A stretch of DNA of 64,000 nt from Legionella maceachernii (lineage in GTDB: Bacteria; Pseudomonadota; Gammaproteobacteria; Legionellales; Legionellaceae), in the NCBI RefSeq assembly GCF_900167045.1, contig NZ_FUXJ01000005.1, positions 1-64,000 on the forward strand, given 5' to 3'. Below are positions 53,053 to 61,280 of this stretch, one piece after another. The notes below the pieces were generated by a model, which was not told the DNA's origin, searched no databases, and saw only the letters and a program-made list of their open reading frames with translations. Position 1 is the stretch's first letter; the number at the start of each line of letters is the position of its first letter. A program made the translations under genes and the position numbers.

Positions 53053-53787
53053 ATGACAATCGAAAATGAAACTGTTTCCACAACGCTGAATGTTGGAAAC
53101 TTCAATGCAGCTAAGCGCATCTCCTGGACAGCCATTTTTACAGGTGCCATTGTGGGAGTGGGTTTGAGTTTTCTTTTAGGGCTTTTAGGTGCTGCAATAG
53201 GTCTTAGCATGGTCAATATGGGCGCTAATAGAATGGGTATGGTGGCTTTAAGTGGCTCTATTGGCGTTTTAATTAGCATTATTATTTCCATGTTAGTTGC
53301 AGGGTATACTGCTGGCTATTTAGGTCGATTGTACTGTCCTCGCCGGAATTTGGGTGTCCTGTATGGCTTTACGACCTGGGCAATCATTTTAATACTCAGC
53401 GCTGTACTCACAACCCACATGAGTGCTTACGTCTCTACTTATTCTAATCCTGCATCACCCCCAATAGTGAATACAACAGGTTCTTCGCAATCCTCTGTAG
53501 CTCCTCAGGAAACAACAGCTTCAGTAACCAACCCTCAATCAACTTCGAAAGGAGCGAGCAATTCAACGGCTAATCCAACCAATGCGCCATCCAACACAGC
53601 GACGGCTTCTCCATTAACCGTGCAGCCAAGTGCCTTAACAACAGAAGGAAGCCAAGTGATCGTAGTGCGCACCTCTTCTAGCGCCTTAGTTTGGGGAGCG
53701 TTTCTTGTGTTTGGTTTCTTCTTTATTGGTGCGCTTTTCTGTTGTCTAGGTGCTAAATGGGGAATGCACTGCAAACGAGAAAATTAA
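53053..53787 (+). CDS. Membrane protein of the RISWxAxFxGA family (PhnA-like annotation)
   Basis: 244 residues. The segment KRISWTAIFTGAIVGVGLSFLL followed by GLLGAAIGLS is characteristic of a widespread uncharacterised membrane family. Four membrane helices are seen: three in residues 20-125 and one near 205-230. A Ser/Thr/Asn/Pro-rich linker (about 130-195) separates them, probably periplasmic. Function is unknown. Confidence 0.65.
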   Translation: MTIENETVSTTLNVGNFNAAKRISWTAIFTGAIVGVGLSFLLGLLGAAIGLSMVNMGANRMGMVALSGSIGVLISIIISMLVAGYTAGYLGRLYCPRRNLGVLYGFTTWAIILILSAVLTTHMSAYVSTYSNPASPPIVNTTGSSQSSVAPQETTASVTNPQSTSKGASNSTANPTNAPSNTATASPLTVQPSALTTEGSQVIVVRTSSSALVWGAFLVFGFFFIGALFCCLGAKWGMHCKREN

Positions 53788-53834
53788 AACTAAGCTGATC
53801 AAATTTCTGTAACAGAAGTGTTTTTGACTTTGCT

Positions 53835-53862
53835 CTGCTCCCAAGGTTAACCGAGGGAGCAG
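53835..53862. terminator. Hairpin between convergent genes
   Basis: CTGCTCCC (53835-53842) pairs with GGGAGCAG (53855-53862). It lies downstream of the membrane-protein gene and could stop its transcript. There is no strong T tract. Confidence 0.45.
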
Positions 53863-53965
53863 GGTAAAAGAGGGAAGCTGTAACAGTCATCCATTCTACC
53901 TCTTGAATCGATATCCACGCACATGGACAACCGCAAGAGTTCCACACGAAATTAAAACCTTTGAG

Positions 53966-53986
53966 TATCGCGCTTTACGCGCGATA
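53966..53986. terminator. Hairpin downstream of the phasin-like gene
   Basis: TATCGCGC (53966-53973) and GCGCGATA (53979-53986) form a perfect 8-bp stem with a 5-base loop between the convergent genes at 53787 and 54016. It may act for either direction. Confidence 0.5.
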
Positions 53987-54015
53987 TCTTAAGGCGATGA
54001 GCTTCTCGTAACGAC

Positions 54016-54504
54016 TTATTTTTTACTGTTTTTCGCCTTTCTCATGTCATTCTGGGATTTGGTTTTTATTGTTTTTGTTTCATTTTTAGAGGGACTTCTT
54101 AGCGCCATTTGTGCGGTTGATCGAGCTATATCAAGAGGATCCATATCGGTAGAAGGAGAGAATAAGGATTTAGTGGCATTTCCTAGCGCTATATCCGGTG
54201 TTGATAGTGCTGTAGTAGCGGATTTCAAATAATTCATTCCCTGTTGAAGATTAGAAAAAGCCGGATTTTGTTCCAGTAATATTTTTGAAAAAATATCGAA
54301 AGATTTTCTCGCGTATTCCATGAAAAGAAGGTTATTTTTTAGCGCCAATTTGACCTGATTTTCGAGCAGCTTTTCCGGTTTATTAATGAAGTCCATTATT
54401 TCAATTTGATACATATTTTGCATTATTTGAAGGTTAAGTTGCATCAAGGATTGAAGCGCGGATGAGAGATTTTCAGTATTATTTTCATTCCTTTGATTAG
54501 GCAT
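54016..54504 (-). CDS. Phasin-like helical protein
   Basis: 162 residues, mainly alpha-helical and amphipathic (SALQSLMQLNLQIMQNMYQI, QVKLALKNNLLFMEYARKSF), with a lysine-rich C-terminal tail. The layout is like granule-associated phasins that coat polyhydroxyalkanoate granules. The assignment is by overall pattern only. It is a single gene with a short ribosome-binding region. Confidence 0.5.
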   Translation of the reverse strand: MPNQRNENNTENLSSALQSLMQLNLQIMQNMYQIEIMDFINKPEKLLENQVKLALKNNLLFMEYARKSFDIFSKILLEQNPAFSNLQQGMNYLKSATTALSTPDIALGNATKSLFSPSTDMDPLDIARSTAQMALRSPSKNETKTIKTKSQNDMRKAKNSKK

Positions 54505-54618
54505 AATGTTATCCTTGCATTATAAAGTATACTATAAACTATAGATGAGAATAATTAATTTACCAACCATAAAATATTTCATTGTTATGAATACGTAAGT
54601 ATAAAAAGGAGATTAATA

Positions 54619-55179
54619 ATGAACAAATTAAATGGATTAAAAATAGCAATTTTAGCAGCTAATGGTTTCGAAGAAGTTGAACTGGAAAAGCCACGAAAAG
54701 CGTTGCAAAAAGAAGGTGCTGAAACTTTTCTAATTTCTCCAGAAAAGGAATTTGTCCAAGGGTGGAATCACTTGGAAGTAGGGGATACCTTTACAGTCGA
54801 TGTGCCATTAAAAGAAGCCAGTGCTGAAGATTATGATGCTTTATTGTTACCAGGTGGAGTGATAAACCCAGACAAATTACGAACGATTCCTGAAGCCATT
54901 AATTTTGTGAAGGAAATAAATGATAAAAGAAAACCGATTGCTGCAATATGTCATGGCCCTTGGTTATTAATTAATGCTGATGCTGTAAAAAATCATAAGG
55001 TTACGTCATGGTTATCCATTAAAATTGATCTCATCAATGCGGGGGCAAAATGGGTAGATGAACCTGTTGTTTTGGATGAAAATCTAGTCACTAGTCGTAA
55101 ACCGGACGATATCCCTTTCTTCAATGAAGGAATGATTAATTTATTTAAATCATGGAAAGAAGAACATCATTTAGGGTAA
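54619..55179 (+). CDS. DJ-1/PfpI family protein (YhbO/PfpI-like)
   Basis: 186 residues. The nucleophile elbow is AAICHGPWLL with the catalytic-type Cys. AANGFEEVELEKPRKAL carries the conserved Glu, and LLLPGGVINPDKLR is the family's loop. Members act as chaperones, deglycases or peptidases in stress. AAAAGGAGA precedes the ATG at ribosome-binding distance. Confidence 0.9.
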   Translation: MNKLNGLKIAILAANGFEEVELEKPRKALQKEGAETFLISPEKEFVQGWNHLEVGDTFTVDVPLKEASAEDYDALLLPGGVINPDKLRTIPEAINFVKEINDKRKPIAAICHGPWLLINADAVKNHKVTSWLSIKIDLINAGAKWVDEPVVLDENLVTSRKPDDIPFFNEGMINLFKSWKEEHHLG

Positions 55180-55219
55180 TGAGTTGTTCGCTGAAAGTGA
55201 TTGGTTTGAATTTACTTTG

Positions 55220-55993
55220 TCACCACTCCATTACTTGCGAAGCATTAGTGTATAATTTATCAATAAGGGCTGTTTTCAAAGACGCTGGACCTTGTGCTCT
55301 GCAAGTGACGGAACCAACACAATTTCCGTAGAATCCAATGGCTGATCGAGCTGCTGTAAACCTGTCGCTTTCAACGGTATGAAAGGCACCAATAATAGCA
55401 GAAAGAAGACTGTCGATGCCTGCTACTTTTTGTAGCAAAGAGGAGTCAAAATTGAATTTATCCATCTTATTTCCATCGATAACGGTGTTAAATTTTCCGC
55501 TGACTATTAAGGCAATATTGTATTTTTCCGATAATTTTTTCGCGTTTTCTATGACTAAATTATCATCCGAAATTTTCTGATTAGGAACCGTAATTTTCTC
55601 AGTTAAAAGGCTTGCAAGTTCGTTTGAATAGCCCCGCACAACCGAAATGTTATGATTTTTAATAAAATTCAGTGCAACATCCGTTCGATAACGACTTACA
55701 CCCGCACCAACAGGGTCGAGGACGATCGGCTTGCTACTTGCATTTGCACTTTGACAAATGCGATTGCAGAGCTCAACAAAACTATCGTCCAGTTTACCCA
55801 AATTGATTACAACCGCACGCGCTAAATCAAGAAGTTCATCAATTTCTTGTTCGGCGTTGCTCATTAATGGAAATACACCGATGCTGCGTAATCCACTTGC
55901 AATCAGATCCATGGGATAGTAATTAATAATATTCAATAAGAAGGGTTTTTCTTGTTGAATCTTCATTAAAATTGTTTTGGCTTTATTGCTCAT
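55220..55993 (-). CDS. thiM: Hydroxyethylthiazole kinase
   Basis: 257 residues. This enzyme phosphorylates 4-methyl-5-(2-hydroxyethyl)thiazole in thiamine salvage. LDPVGAGVSRYRT and VRGYSNELASL are the substrate and ATP motifs of ThiM. The C-terminal catalytic segment is VAGIDSLLSAIIGAF, where most ThiM proteins have GTGCMLSA, so the usual Cys is Asp. It follows the L,D-transpeptidase-like gene by 2 bases on the same strand, an odd pairing, and no ThiD or ThiE is nearby. Confidence 0.85.
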   Translation of the reverse strand: MSNKAKTILMKIQQEKPFLLNIINYYPMDLIASGLRSIGVFPLMSNAEQEIDELLDLARAVVINLGKLDDSFVELCNRICQSANASSKPIVLDPVGAGVSRYRTDVALNFIKNHNISVVRGYSNELASLLTEKITVPNQKISDDNLVIENAKKLSEKYNIALIVSGKFNTVIDGNKMDKFNFDSSLLQKVAGIDSLLSAIIGAFHTVESDRFTAARSAIGFYGNCVGSVTCRAQGPASLKTALIDKLYTNASQVMEW

Positions 55994-55995
55994 TA

Positions 55996-57243
55996 TTACA
56001 ATCCTAACCAGCGAATAAATTCATTTGTTGCTCGAAGCCTAATGGATGGTTTGGCTTCAAAATCCACGGTATAACTTTTTACGGAGGCCAGGTTTTGTGA
56101 GGGCTCTATATTGAGTCTGACTTCTTTTATTTTTCCTAAATCAACAATGTGCATTTCTGTTGCGTAATACCCTCGTACCATTTTAACGACTGGGATAACA
56201 AAATACACAGTATTGAGTGCCTCTTTGTTATTATTAATGATTAGATTTTCAAGTTCTGTATTACTCAGCGCAATGTATTCCATGTTGTTAATTTGACGTC
56301 GAAGCATTCGACCTAAAGGTGCTTTAGTATGAAATACACGCTCATAATCAACCGCTGCCATGACAAGGATTGGTTCGGTACCTAAATTTTTGCTATTAAT
56401 ATTGGCAAAAAGAACCGGTTCTCTTTGCTCCTGTTCTGCCGATTTGATTTCTGTATCGACAACTGCAGCATATCGAGTAGGCGACAGATTATCACAATTG
56501 AGGAATTTTGATTTAAGGAACCATTTGTCACTTGGGTAATAAATGACAAACAACGAATCGCCTTTAATCGTATTAATAATGGCTGAGGTAAGAGCAAGAG
56601 GTAGTGCAGGACATCCCCAGCTGCGGCCTGCTCTGCCGTATTTTTTGATGAAATCTTCACTTACATACCATCCGCCATGCATTACGACAGATCGATTAGA
56701 GGCATTATCATTAAAGCCAGCATCAAGCCCATCCAATTTTAAAGAAAGACCATCGCGGCCGTAGTAAGTATCTTCAGTTTTGTACACTCCGATACTGCTT
56801 GATTTGCTGTTGTATTTGTTTGAGAAACTTGTTGATAGTAGGGTTCCCGATTTAATACCGTGCGAGACATAGGTATGGAACAGCAGTTTTTTTTCATATA
56901 AATCAAACACCCACAATCGCTTTTCACTGGAAGGCAGTGAATAGTCGATAATGGTTAAAATATTGTTATGAATGACATTGTATTCATTGGCACACTTTAA
57001 CGTTTTTAATACTTTCTCGATGACAGGGGTATTTAATGTACTTGCCATAAGCATGTTGGCTATTTCTGCCATGGTTTTATTGGTTGTTTGGGGAGAAATA
57101 AGCTCAGGGCTAATCATCGCTATTATTTTTATAATTCTATCGCTATCTTTATCAGTTACCGCCTTTTCGTGCAAATGTTTATGAGTGGACAGAGAAAAAC
57201 AGGTCGAAGTAACTGCTAACATCCATAGCAGAGCTTTTCTCAT
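55996..57243 (-). CDS. Murein L,D-transpeptidase catalytic-domain family protein (YkuD_2-like)
   Basis: 415 residues with a signal peptide (MRKALLWMLAVTSTCFSLS). The catalytic region (about 110-245) has LWVFDLYEKKLLFHTYVSHG, VVMHGGWYVSEDF with the active His, and GRSWGCPALP with the catalytic Cys. It should act in the periplasm on peptidoglycan stem peptides. The 170-residue C-terminal extension has no recognised domain. AAGGAAATATC precedes the start. It is probably cotranscribed with thiM. Confidence 0.82.
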   Translation of the reverse strand: MRKALLWMLAVTSTCFSLSTHKHLHEKAVTDKDSDRIIKIIAMISPELISPQTTNKTMAEIANMLMASTLNTPVIEKVLKTLKCANEYNVIHNNILTIIDYSLPSSEKRLWVFDLYEKKLLFHTYVSHGIKSGTLLSTSFSNKYNSKSSSIGVYKTEDTYYGRDGLSLKLDGLDAGFNDNASNRSVVMHGGWYVSEDFIKKYGRAGRSWGCPALPLALTSAIINTIKGDSLFVIYYPSDKWFLKSKFLNCDNLSPTRYAAVVDTEIKSAEQEQREPVLFANINSKNLGTEPILVMAAVDYERVFHTKAPLGRMLRRQINNMEYIALSNTELENLIINNNKEALNTVYFVIPVVKMVRGYYATEMHIVDLGKIKEVRLNIEPSQNLASVKSYTVDFEAKPSIRLRATNEFIRWLGL

Positions 57244-57370
57244 GATATTTCCTTGATCGTGTTACTATGGGATTGCTTATATAAGGTATAGCTCAAATTT
57301 GCACAAATAGGCTATTTTGTGATGAATTGGAAATAAAAAATTCTATAGGATCGAATTGCAGTAGTTGACA

Positions 57371-57391
57371 CTCAGTGGCGCTATGCGCCAC
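57371..57391. terminator. Strong hairpin downstream of the YbaB-like gene
   Basis: CAGTGGCGC (57371-57379) and GCGCCACTG (57383-57391) form a perfect 9-bp stem with a TAT loop, 13 bases past the stop of the minus-strand gene. A T tract is lacking, so it may work as an RNA end or REP-like hairpin. Confidence 0.5.
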
Positions 57392-57403
57392 TGAAGTTTA
57401 GAA

Positions 57404-57790
57404 TTAGTCTTTCTTTTTCTCCATAGCGCGGATAACTTCGCCCACATATTCATATTTTATGGTAGAAATCTCAGTTTCTATGGCGAGATCAACTTTATAT
57501 AATCCATTGTTAATTGCTTCGACAATCAATCGACAAGTTTTATCTTGATCATTCCACTCGGTATAGGAAGGATCAAAGCTAAGTCCTAATACTTGATGAT
57601 TACCATCCACTTTCGCTTTAACCAGTGCTCCAGTTGAAAATCCTTCTACGGTTAAAAACTCGAGATCTTCCAATTTTGCCGCGATGGCATGCTCCATTTG
57701 GGCACTCTTTACCCTGATTGCTTTAGCAGTATGGGCTCCAAGGGCTTTTATGATATTCTCATCCACTATAACCCCAGCTGAATTTTTCAT
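57404..57790 (-). CDS. YbaB/EbfC-like nucleoid-associated protein
   Basis: 128 residues. The core STGALVKAKVDGNHQVLGLSFDP and RLIVEAINNGLYKVDLAIE fits the YbaB/EbfC fold (strand-helix, tweezer-like DNA-binding dimer). It is not beside dnaX and recR as the housekeeping copy usually is, so this is a diverged extra copy. It follows the Cys/His-hydrolase-like gene by 50 bases on the same strand. Confidence 0.65.
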   Translation of the reverse strand: MKNSAGVIVDENIIKALGAHTAKAIRVKSAQMEHAIAAKLEDLEFLTVEGFSTGALVKAKVDGNHQVLGLSFDPSYTEWNDQDKTCRLIVEAINNGLYKVDLAIETEISTIKYEYVGEVIRAMEKKKD

Positions 57791-57840
57791 GAGATAATCT
57801 CCTATGAAAATTTATTTCACCGTTAATGAACGGAAAAAGA

Positions 57841-58788
57841 CTATGAATTTGAGGGCGGCTTAGTTTGGTGTTCTTCCGTTTTTTCCTTTTCGGTCTGCAG
57901 TAGTCCATGTTTAGCCAGTATCTTCGGTAATGTAGAAGTCATCTGAACATTCACCACCGGATTATTACTCACTCCTCGCCCAAAATTATCCAGTGCAACT
58001 TTTGTCGCAACGTCTGCGATTGATTTAATATCATCGCTCTTTTTCTTTTCATCGCCACCTACTCTTGCATCAATGATTTGAACAAGAGAGCCTGTTCCAT
58101 AAATCCCAGCAGAATAACAATTAGAGGTGTACATGGTGCAATGTTGAGGTTTGCAAATCGTTTCATTAATATCCTCAATCCATTTTTTTGCCTCTAACCC
58201 AGAGATCACCACTGATCCAGAGCTAGCTGGCCGTTCCTCAGTCACCTTTCTTAATGCAAAGGAAGAGTGAAAAAAAGGAGATTTTTTGTTAGTCTCTTTC
58301 GCAAAGGCTTGCTTTCTCGCAAAGCTTACCTCGAATTGCTCATCATCTTCGATCTTATGGAGTTCTTTACCAATCATTTGTTCCGGTTTAATTACCACTT
58401 TGGGTGCTTTAGGATCTTGAGTGAATGGCACGGTTTCAAAATCGCTACCAGGGAGCAACTCGTAATGCTTCTCATTATCCATATGAGTGCCTAAACCTTG
58501 AATCAATAGCGGGCTTTGCTTGATTTTGTCAAAAAGATGATGCTTGGGATTTTTTTGGGGATCGCGCACATAGCCTGGACTCTGTCGACCAACAACAAAC
58601 CATTCCTTTTTATCAGCGACAACGACAGGTCTTTCTGGGAGTTCTTGGGTTGGAGAGAAATCCTCCATTTTTTTGTGAAATTCTTTATATTCAACGGCTT
58701 GCTGTGTCAAATAAGCCGCCCCCGCTCCAATCGTACCTGTTAATACTGGTTTAATAAATATACCTAATCTAGACCACACGATGACCAC
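57841..58788 (-). CDS. Paralog A of a three-member Cys/His hydrolase-like family, rearranged
   Basis: 315 residues with one hydrophobic segment at about 8-30. It shares with the proteins at 59125 and 60310 the strings GRQSP (67-71), DNE (104-106), a His in FFHSSFAL (His174), SNCYS (Cys224) and NNPV (275-278). In the two others the order is His, GRQSP, DNE, SNCYS; here GRQSP and DNE come before the His, so a block of about 60 residues has moved. The arrangement His then Asn-Cys recalls permuted NlpC/P60-like (LRAT/PPPDE) folds, which is an inference. No known name. It probably lies on the same transcript as the YbaB-like gene. Confidence 0.55.
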   Translation of the reverse strand: MVIVWSRLGIFIKPVLTGTIGAGAAYLTQQAVEYKEFHKKMEDFSPTQELPERPVVVADKKEWFVVGRQSPGYVRDPQKNPKHHLFDKIKQSPLLIQGLGTHMDNEKHYELLPGSDFETVPFTQDPKAPKVVIKPEQMIGKELHKIEDDEQFEVSFARKQAFAKETNKKSPFFHSSFALRKVTEERPASSGSVVISGLEAKKWIEDINETICKPQHCTMYTSNCYSAGIYGTGSLVQIIDARVGGDEKKKSDDIKSIADVATKVALDNFGRGVSNNPVVNVQMTSTLPKILAKHGLLQTEKEKTEEHQTKPPSNS

Positions 58789-59124
58789 CTCTAAAAGTTA
58801 CTAATTTAAACTAAGTATACTAATTAAACATTAAGGATTTATTATATTCATGATTAATATATAAATAACATTAAGATTTTTTTTTTGATAATAATTTATG
58901 AAAAAATTTATATATTTTTTAATCGGATGGGCAAATAAGAGTCGGATAAAAATAAAAGAAACCAATTTATAAAATTTAATTTAAAATTGACTGGATAATT
59001 ATCTTTCATCGATTTTATAAATGAGTTAGAATTAACCAGAAATAAAAAAAATTTACACCTTTGATAAAAAAGCCTGCTCTTTGCCTAAAACGAAAGAGAG
59101 GAATGGCGTAATTCACGGTAATGA
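58789..59124. other. AT-rich intergenic region between divergent paralogs
   Basis: Very AT-rich (long A and T runs). No gene is seen. It must hold the promoters of both divergent members of the Cys/His-hydrolase-like family. Confidence 0.5.
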
Positions 59125-60060
59125 ATGTCGGTTGAGCTTGACTCAAGAAAAGTTAATAGTTACGCAAAGTACAATGTTGGGCCAAGCCCAAATGGCTTTT
59201 ACAAGTCTACTATTAGTTTAGTTAAGGAAAATGGAATGGTACAAATACGTTCAGTGATATCTTTTTTCAGTCCTAGGGAGAAGACAAGCCATAGTGCAGA
59301 AGCTTCTTTAAAACAAAAATCATCAGCGAGCGGTTATGTAGCGGATCCCATTACGGTGGATCCTAATAAAATGTGCTCTTTAGACTCTTTGAAAGAAGGG
59401 GCTACGGAGAACGCTGTTTATGAATTGATGTTTGCAACCAAGGCAGGTTTGCCTCTTCCAAATTTTCCAGTCAGCCATTCAGCCATTGCATTGCGTGATG
59501 ATAAAGACCGTTTTGCTGTGTATGGTCGGCAAAGCCCCTATAATTTCACAATGTGGTTGGATAAAGGGTTTAAGATCCGCACAAAGAAAGATAATGAAAT
59601 GCCTTATTTAAATAAAGGGTTTAATTTTACTGCTTACCCTACGGGCGTATTTTTTAGCAAAGAAGAAATGGAGTACTGCTTGAATGAGGCTGATCGCTTA
59701 ATCAATGAAAAACAGTCTTGTAATATGGTTAATTCGAATTGCTATTCTTATTCAGTCACTGTAATGGCTTTAGCGATTCAACAATTGCTTGAACGTCCCA
59801 TCTTGGATTCTGCGGCAATAAGCCGAATTATTTCCGTTATGGAAGGGCATCCATTATCGGATCATTGCGCTTTTGGTGTTTTTAATAATCCAGTTGTTGT
59901 TGATAAACTAGTTTCTGTTAATAAGCAAATTCAAGCTCGACTTGGCGCTATTGATAATAAATCCGAGGAAGATTTTTCTTTAGTTAAACAAAGTTTGGCT
60001 TTAAGCAAGAAAATAGAGGAAGAGGCGCCTAAGCTCAGAATTCTTTCTGCTTTGAGTTAA
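59125..60060 (+). CDS. Paralog B of the Cys/His hydrolase-like family
   Basis: 311 residues with no signal peptide or membrane segment. Conserved positions are His118 (FPVSHSAIAL), GRQSP (134-138), DNE (156-158), PTGVFFSKEE (172-181), SNCYS (Cys206) and NNPV (254-257). Much of it aligns with the protein at 60310. The N-terminal 70 residues are Ser/Lys-rich and variable. The predicted catalytic pair is His118 and Cys206, which is an inference. It lies 249 bases upstream of paralog C in the same direction. Confidence 0.6.
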   Translation: MSVELDSRKVNSYAKYNVGPSPNGFYKSTISLVKENGMVQIRSVISFFSPREKTSHSAEASLKQKSSASGYVADPITVDPNKMCSLDSLKEGATENAVYELMFATKAGLPLPNFPVSHSAIALRDDKDRFAVYGRQSPYNFTMWLDKGFKIRTKKDNEMPYLNKGFNFTAYPTGVFFSKEEMEYCLNEADRLINEKQSCNMVNSNCYSYSVTVMALAIQQLLERPILDSAAISRIISVMEGHPLSDHCAFGVFNNPVVVDKLVSVNKQIQARLGAIDNKSEEDFSLVKQSLALSKKIEEEAPKLRILSALS

Positions 60061-60309
60061 AATGCTACTAAAAGGTTACAAGAAAAAGAGTTAAAGACAA
60101 CTTATTTGATTTGTTTTAATTCTAATTGTTAATATTTCGATCAATTTGGATTGACTAAACGTCTTTTATATGTAAGAATGCATCACACTAAATTCTGGTC
60201 TGCAAATCAATAATTCTAATGAGGAACCAATTTAGGTTTTAAACATTATTTTTAGAAATATGGAATCCGCAAGGAAAATTTGAAAAGTCTAAAGTAAGGA
60301 GTAGGAAAC

Positions 60310-61194
60310 GTGCCAGGAGCAGAGTTAAAAGCAGCTGCGGGTCTAGCATTCACCATGTTAGGTAAAAGGTCTCCAATAACCAAAATTCAACCTGCAATAG
60401 GAAAAGGTTTTTCTTTTTTTAAGCGATCCTTTTCAAATGAAGCGTCATCCACAGCAAGTATTAAACCCGATATTAAACCTCCTATTGTTGTTCCTCGTGA
60501 AAAAATGCAATCATTGGAACATTGCTCAGATAATCATCATTTAGAGCTCATGTTTGCAACGAAAGAAGGATTACCTATTCGTCATTTCCCGATCAACCAT
60601 TCAGCGGCAGCATTTCATGATCCCAGTAAGGATCGCTTTGCCATCTATGGACGACAAAGCCCATGGGATTTCTATAATTGGTTACGTGATGGCATTACTT
60701 TTCGCACTAAGATGGATAATGAAGCGAAATACCTGCATCCCAAGTTTCAATTTAAAGCACACCCAACAGGCGTTTTCTTATCTAAAGAAGAGGTTAATGG
60801 ACTTCTTAGGAAAGCGGATGAACTCATTAATAAACCGCAGACTTGTAACATGGTTACTTCCAATTGTTATTCTGCTTCGACTACTATAATGGCTCTGGCA
60901 ATAGACACTTTACTAAAAAGGCCAAAATTCAATGCAGAAGAGGTCCATAGACTCTTAACTGTGATGAGTGACCACCCTTTAGAAGATCATTTTTCTATAG
61001 GGGTGAAAAATAACATGACTGTAATGAGCACGCTAAAAACGGTTATTTCTTCAGTAAAAGAGCACACTGCCGCTATCCCTAATCCCTCTCCTGCAGAAAA
61101 AGCGTTACATCAAAAAACAATTGAACTACTTGATCATCTATTTGAAGAAAATCTGGCAGAAACTTTTCGTCATAGAGATATTTTAGGGTTTTAA
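60310..61194 (+). CDS. Paralog C of the Cys/His hydrolase-like family
   Basis: 294 residues, starting with GTG at 60310, with AAGGAG (60295-60300) at ideal spacing. Conserved positions are His97 (INHSAAAF), GRQSP (114-118), DNE (136-138), HPTGVFLSKEE (151-161), SNCYS (Cys186) and NNM (234-236). The C-terminal half aligns with paralog B. It may have arisen by tandem duplication. Function is unknown. Confidence 0.62.
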   Translation: MPGAELKAAAGLAFTMLGKRSPITKIQPAIGKGFSFFKRSFSNEASSTASIKPDIKPPIVVPREKMQSLEHCSDNHHLELMFATKEGLPIRHFPINHSAAAFHDPSKDRFAIYGRQSPWDFYNWLRDGITFRTKMDNEAKYLHPKFQFKAHPTGVFLSKEEVNGLLRKADELINKPQTCNMVTSNCYSASTTIMALAIDTLLKRPKFNAEEVHRLLTVMSDHPLEDHFSIGVKNNMTVMSTLKTVISSVKEHTAAIPNPSPAEKALHQKTIELLDHLFEENLAETFRHRDILGF

Positions 61195-61223
61195 TCGGAT
61201 TTAATAATGTCATCATTCTTCAT

Positions 61224-61248
61224 GTAAGTTGGGCCAGGCCCAACTTAC
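61224..61248. terminator. Bidirectional terminator-like hairpin
   Basis: GTAAGTTGGG (61224-61233) and CCCAACTTAC (61239-61248) form a perfect 10-bp stem around CCAGG, followed by TTT. It lies between the convergent paralog C and serpin genes. Confidence 0.6.
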
Positions 61249-61280
61249 TTTGGAAGGGTGCATTATTCAAGTCAAAGAGT

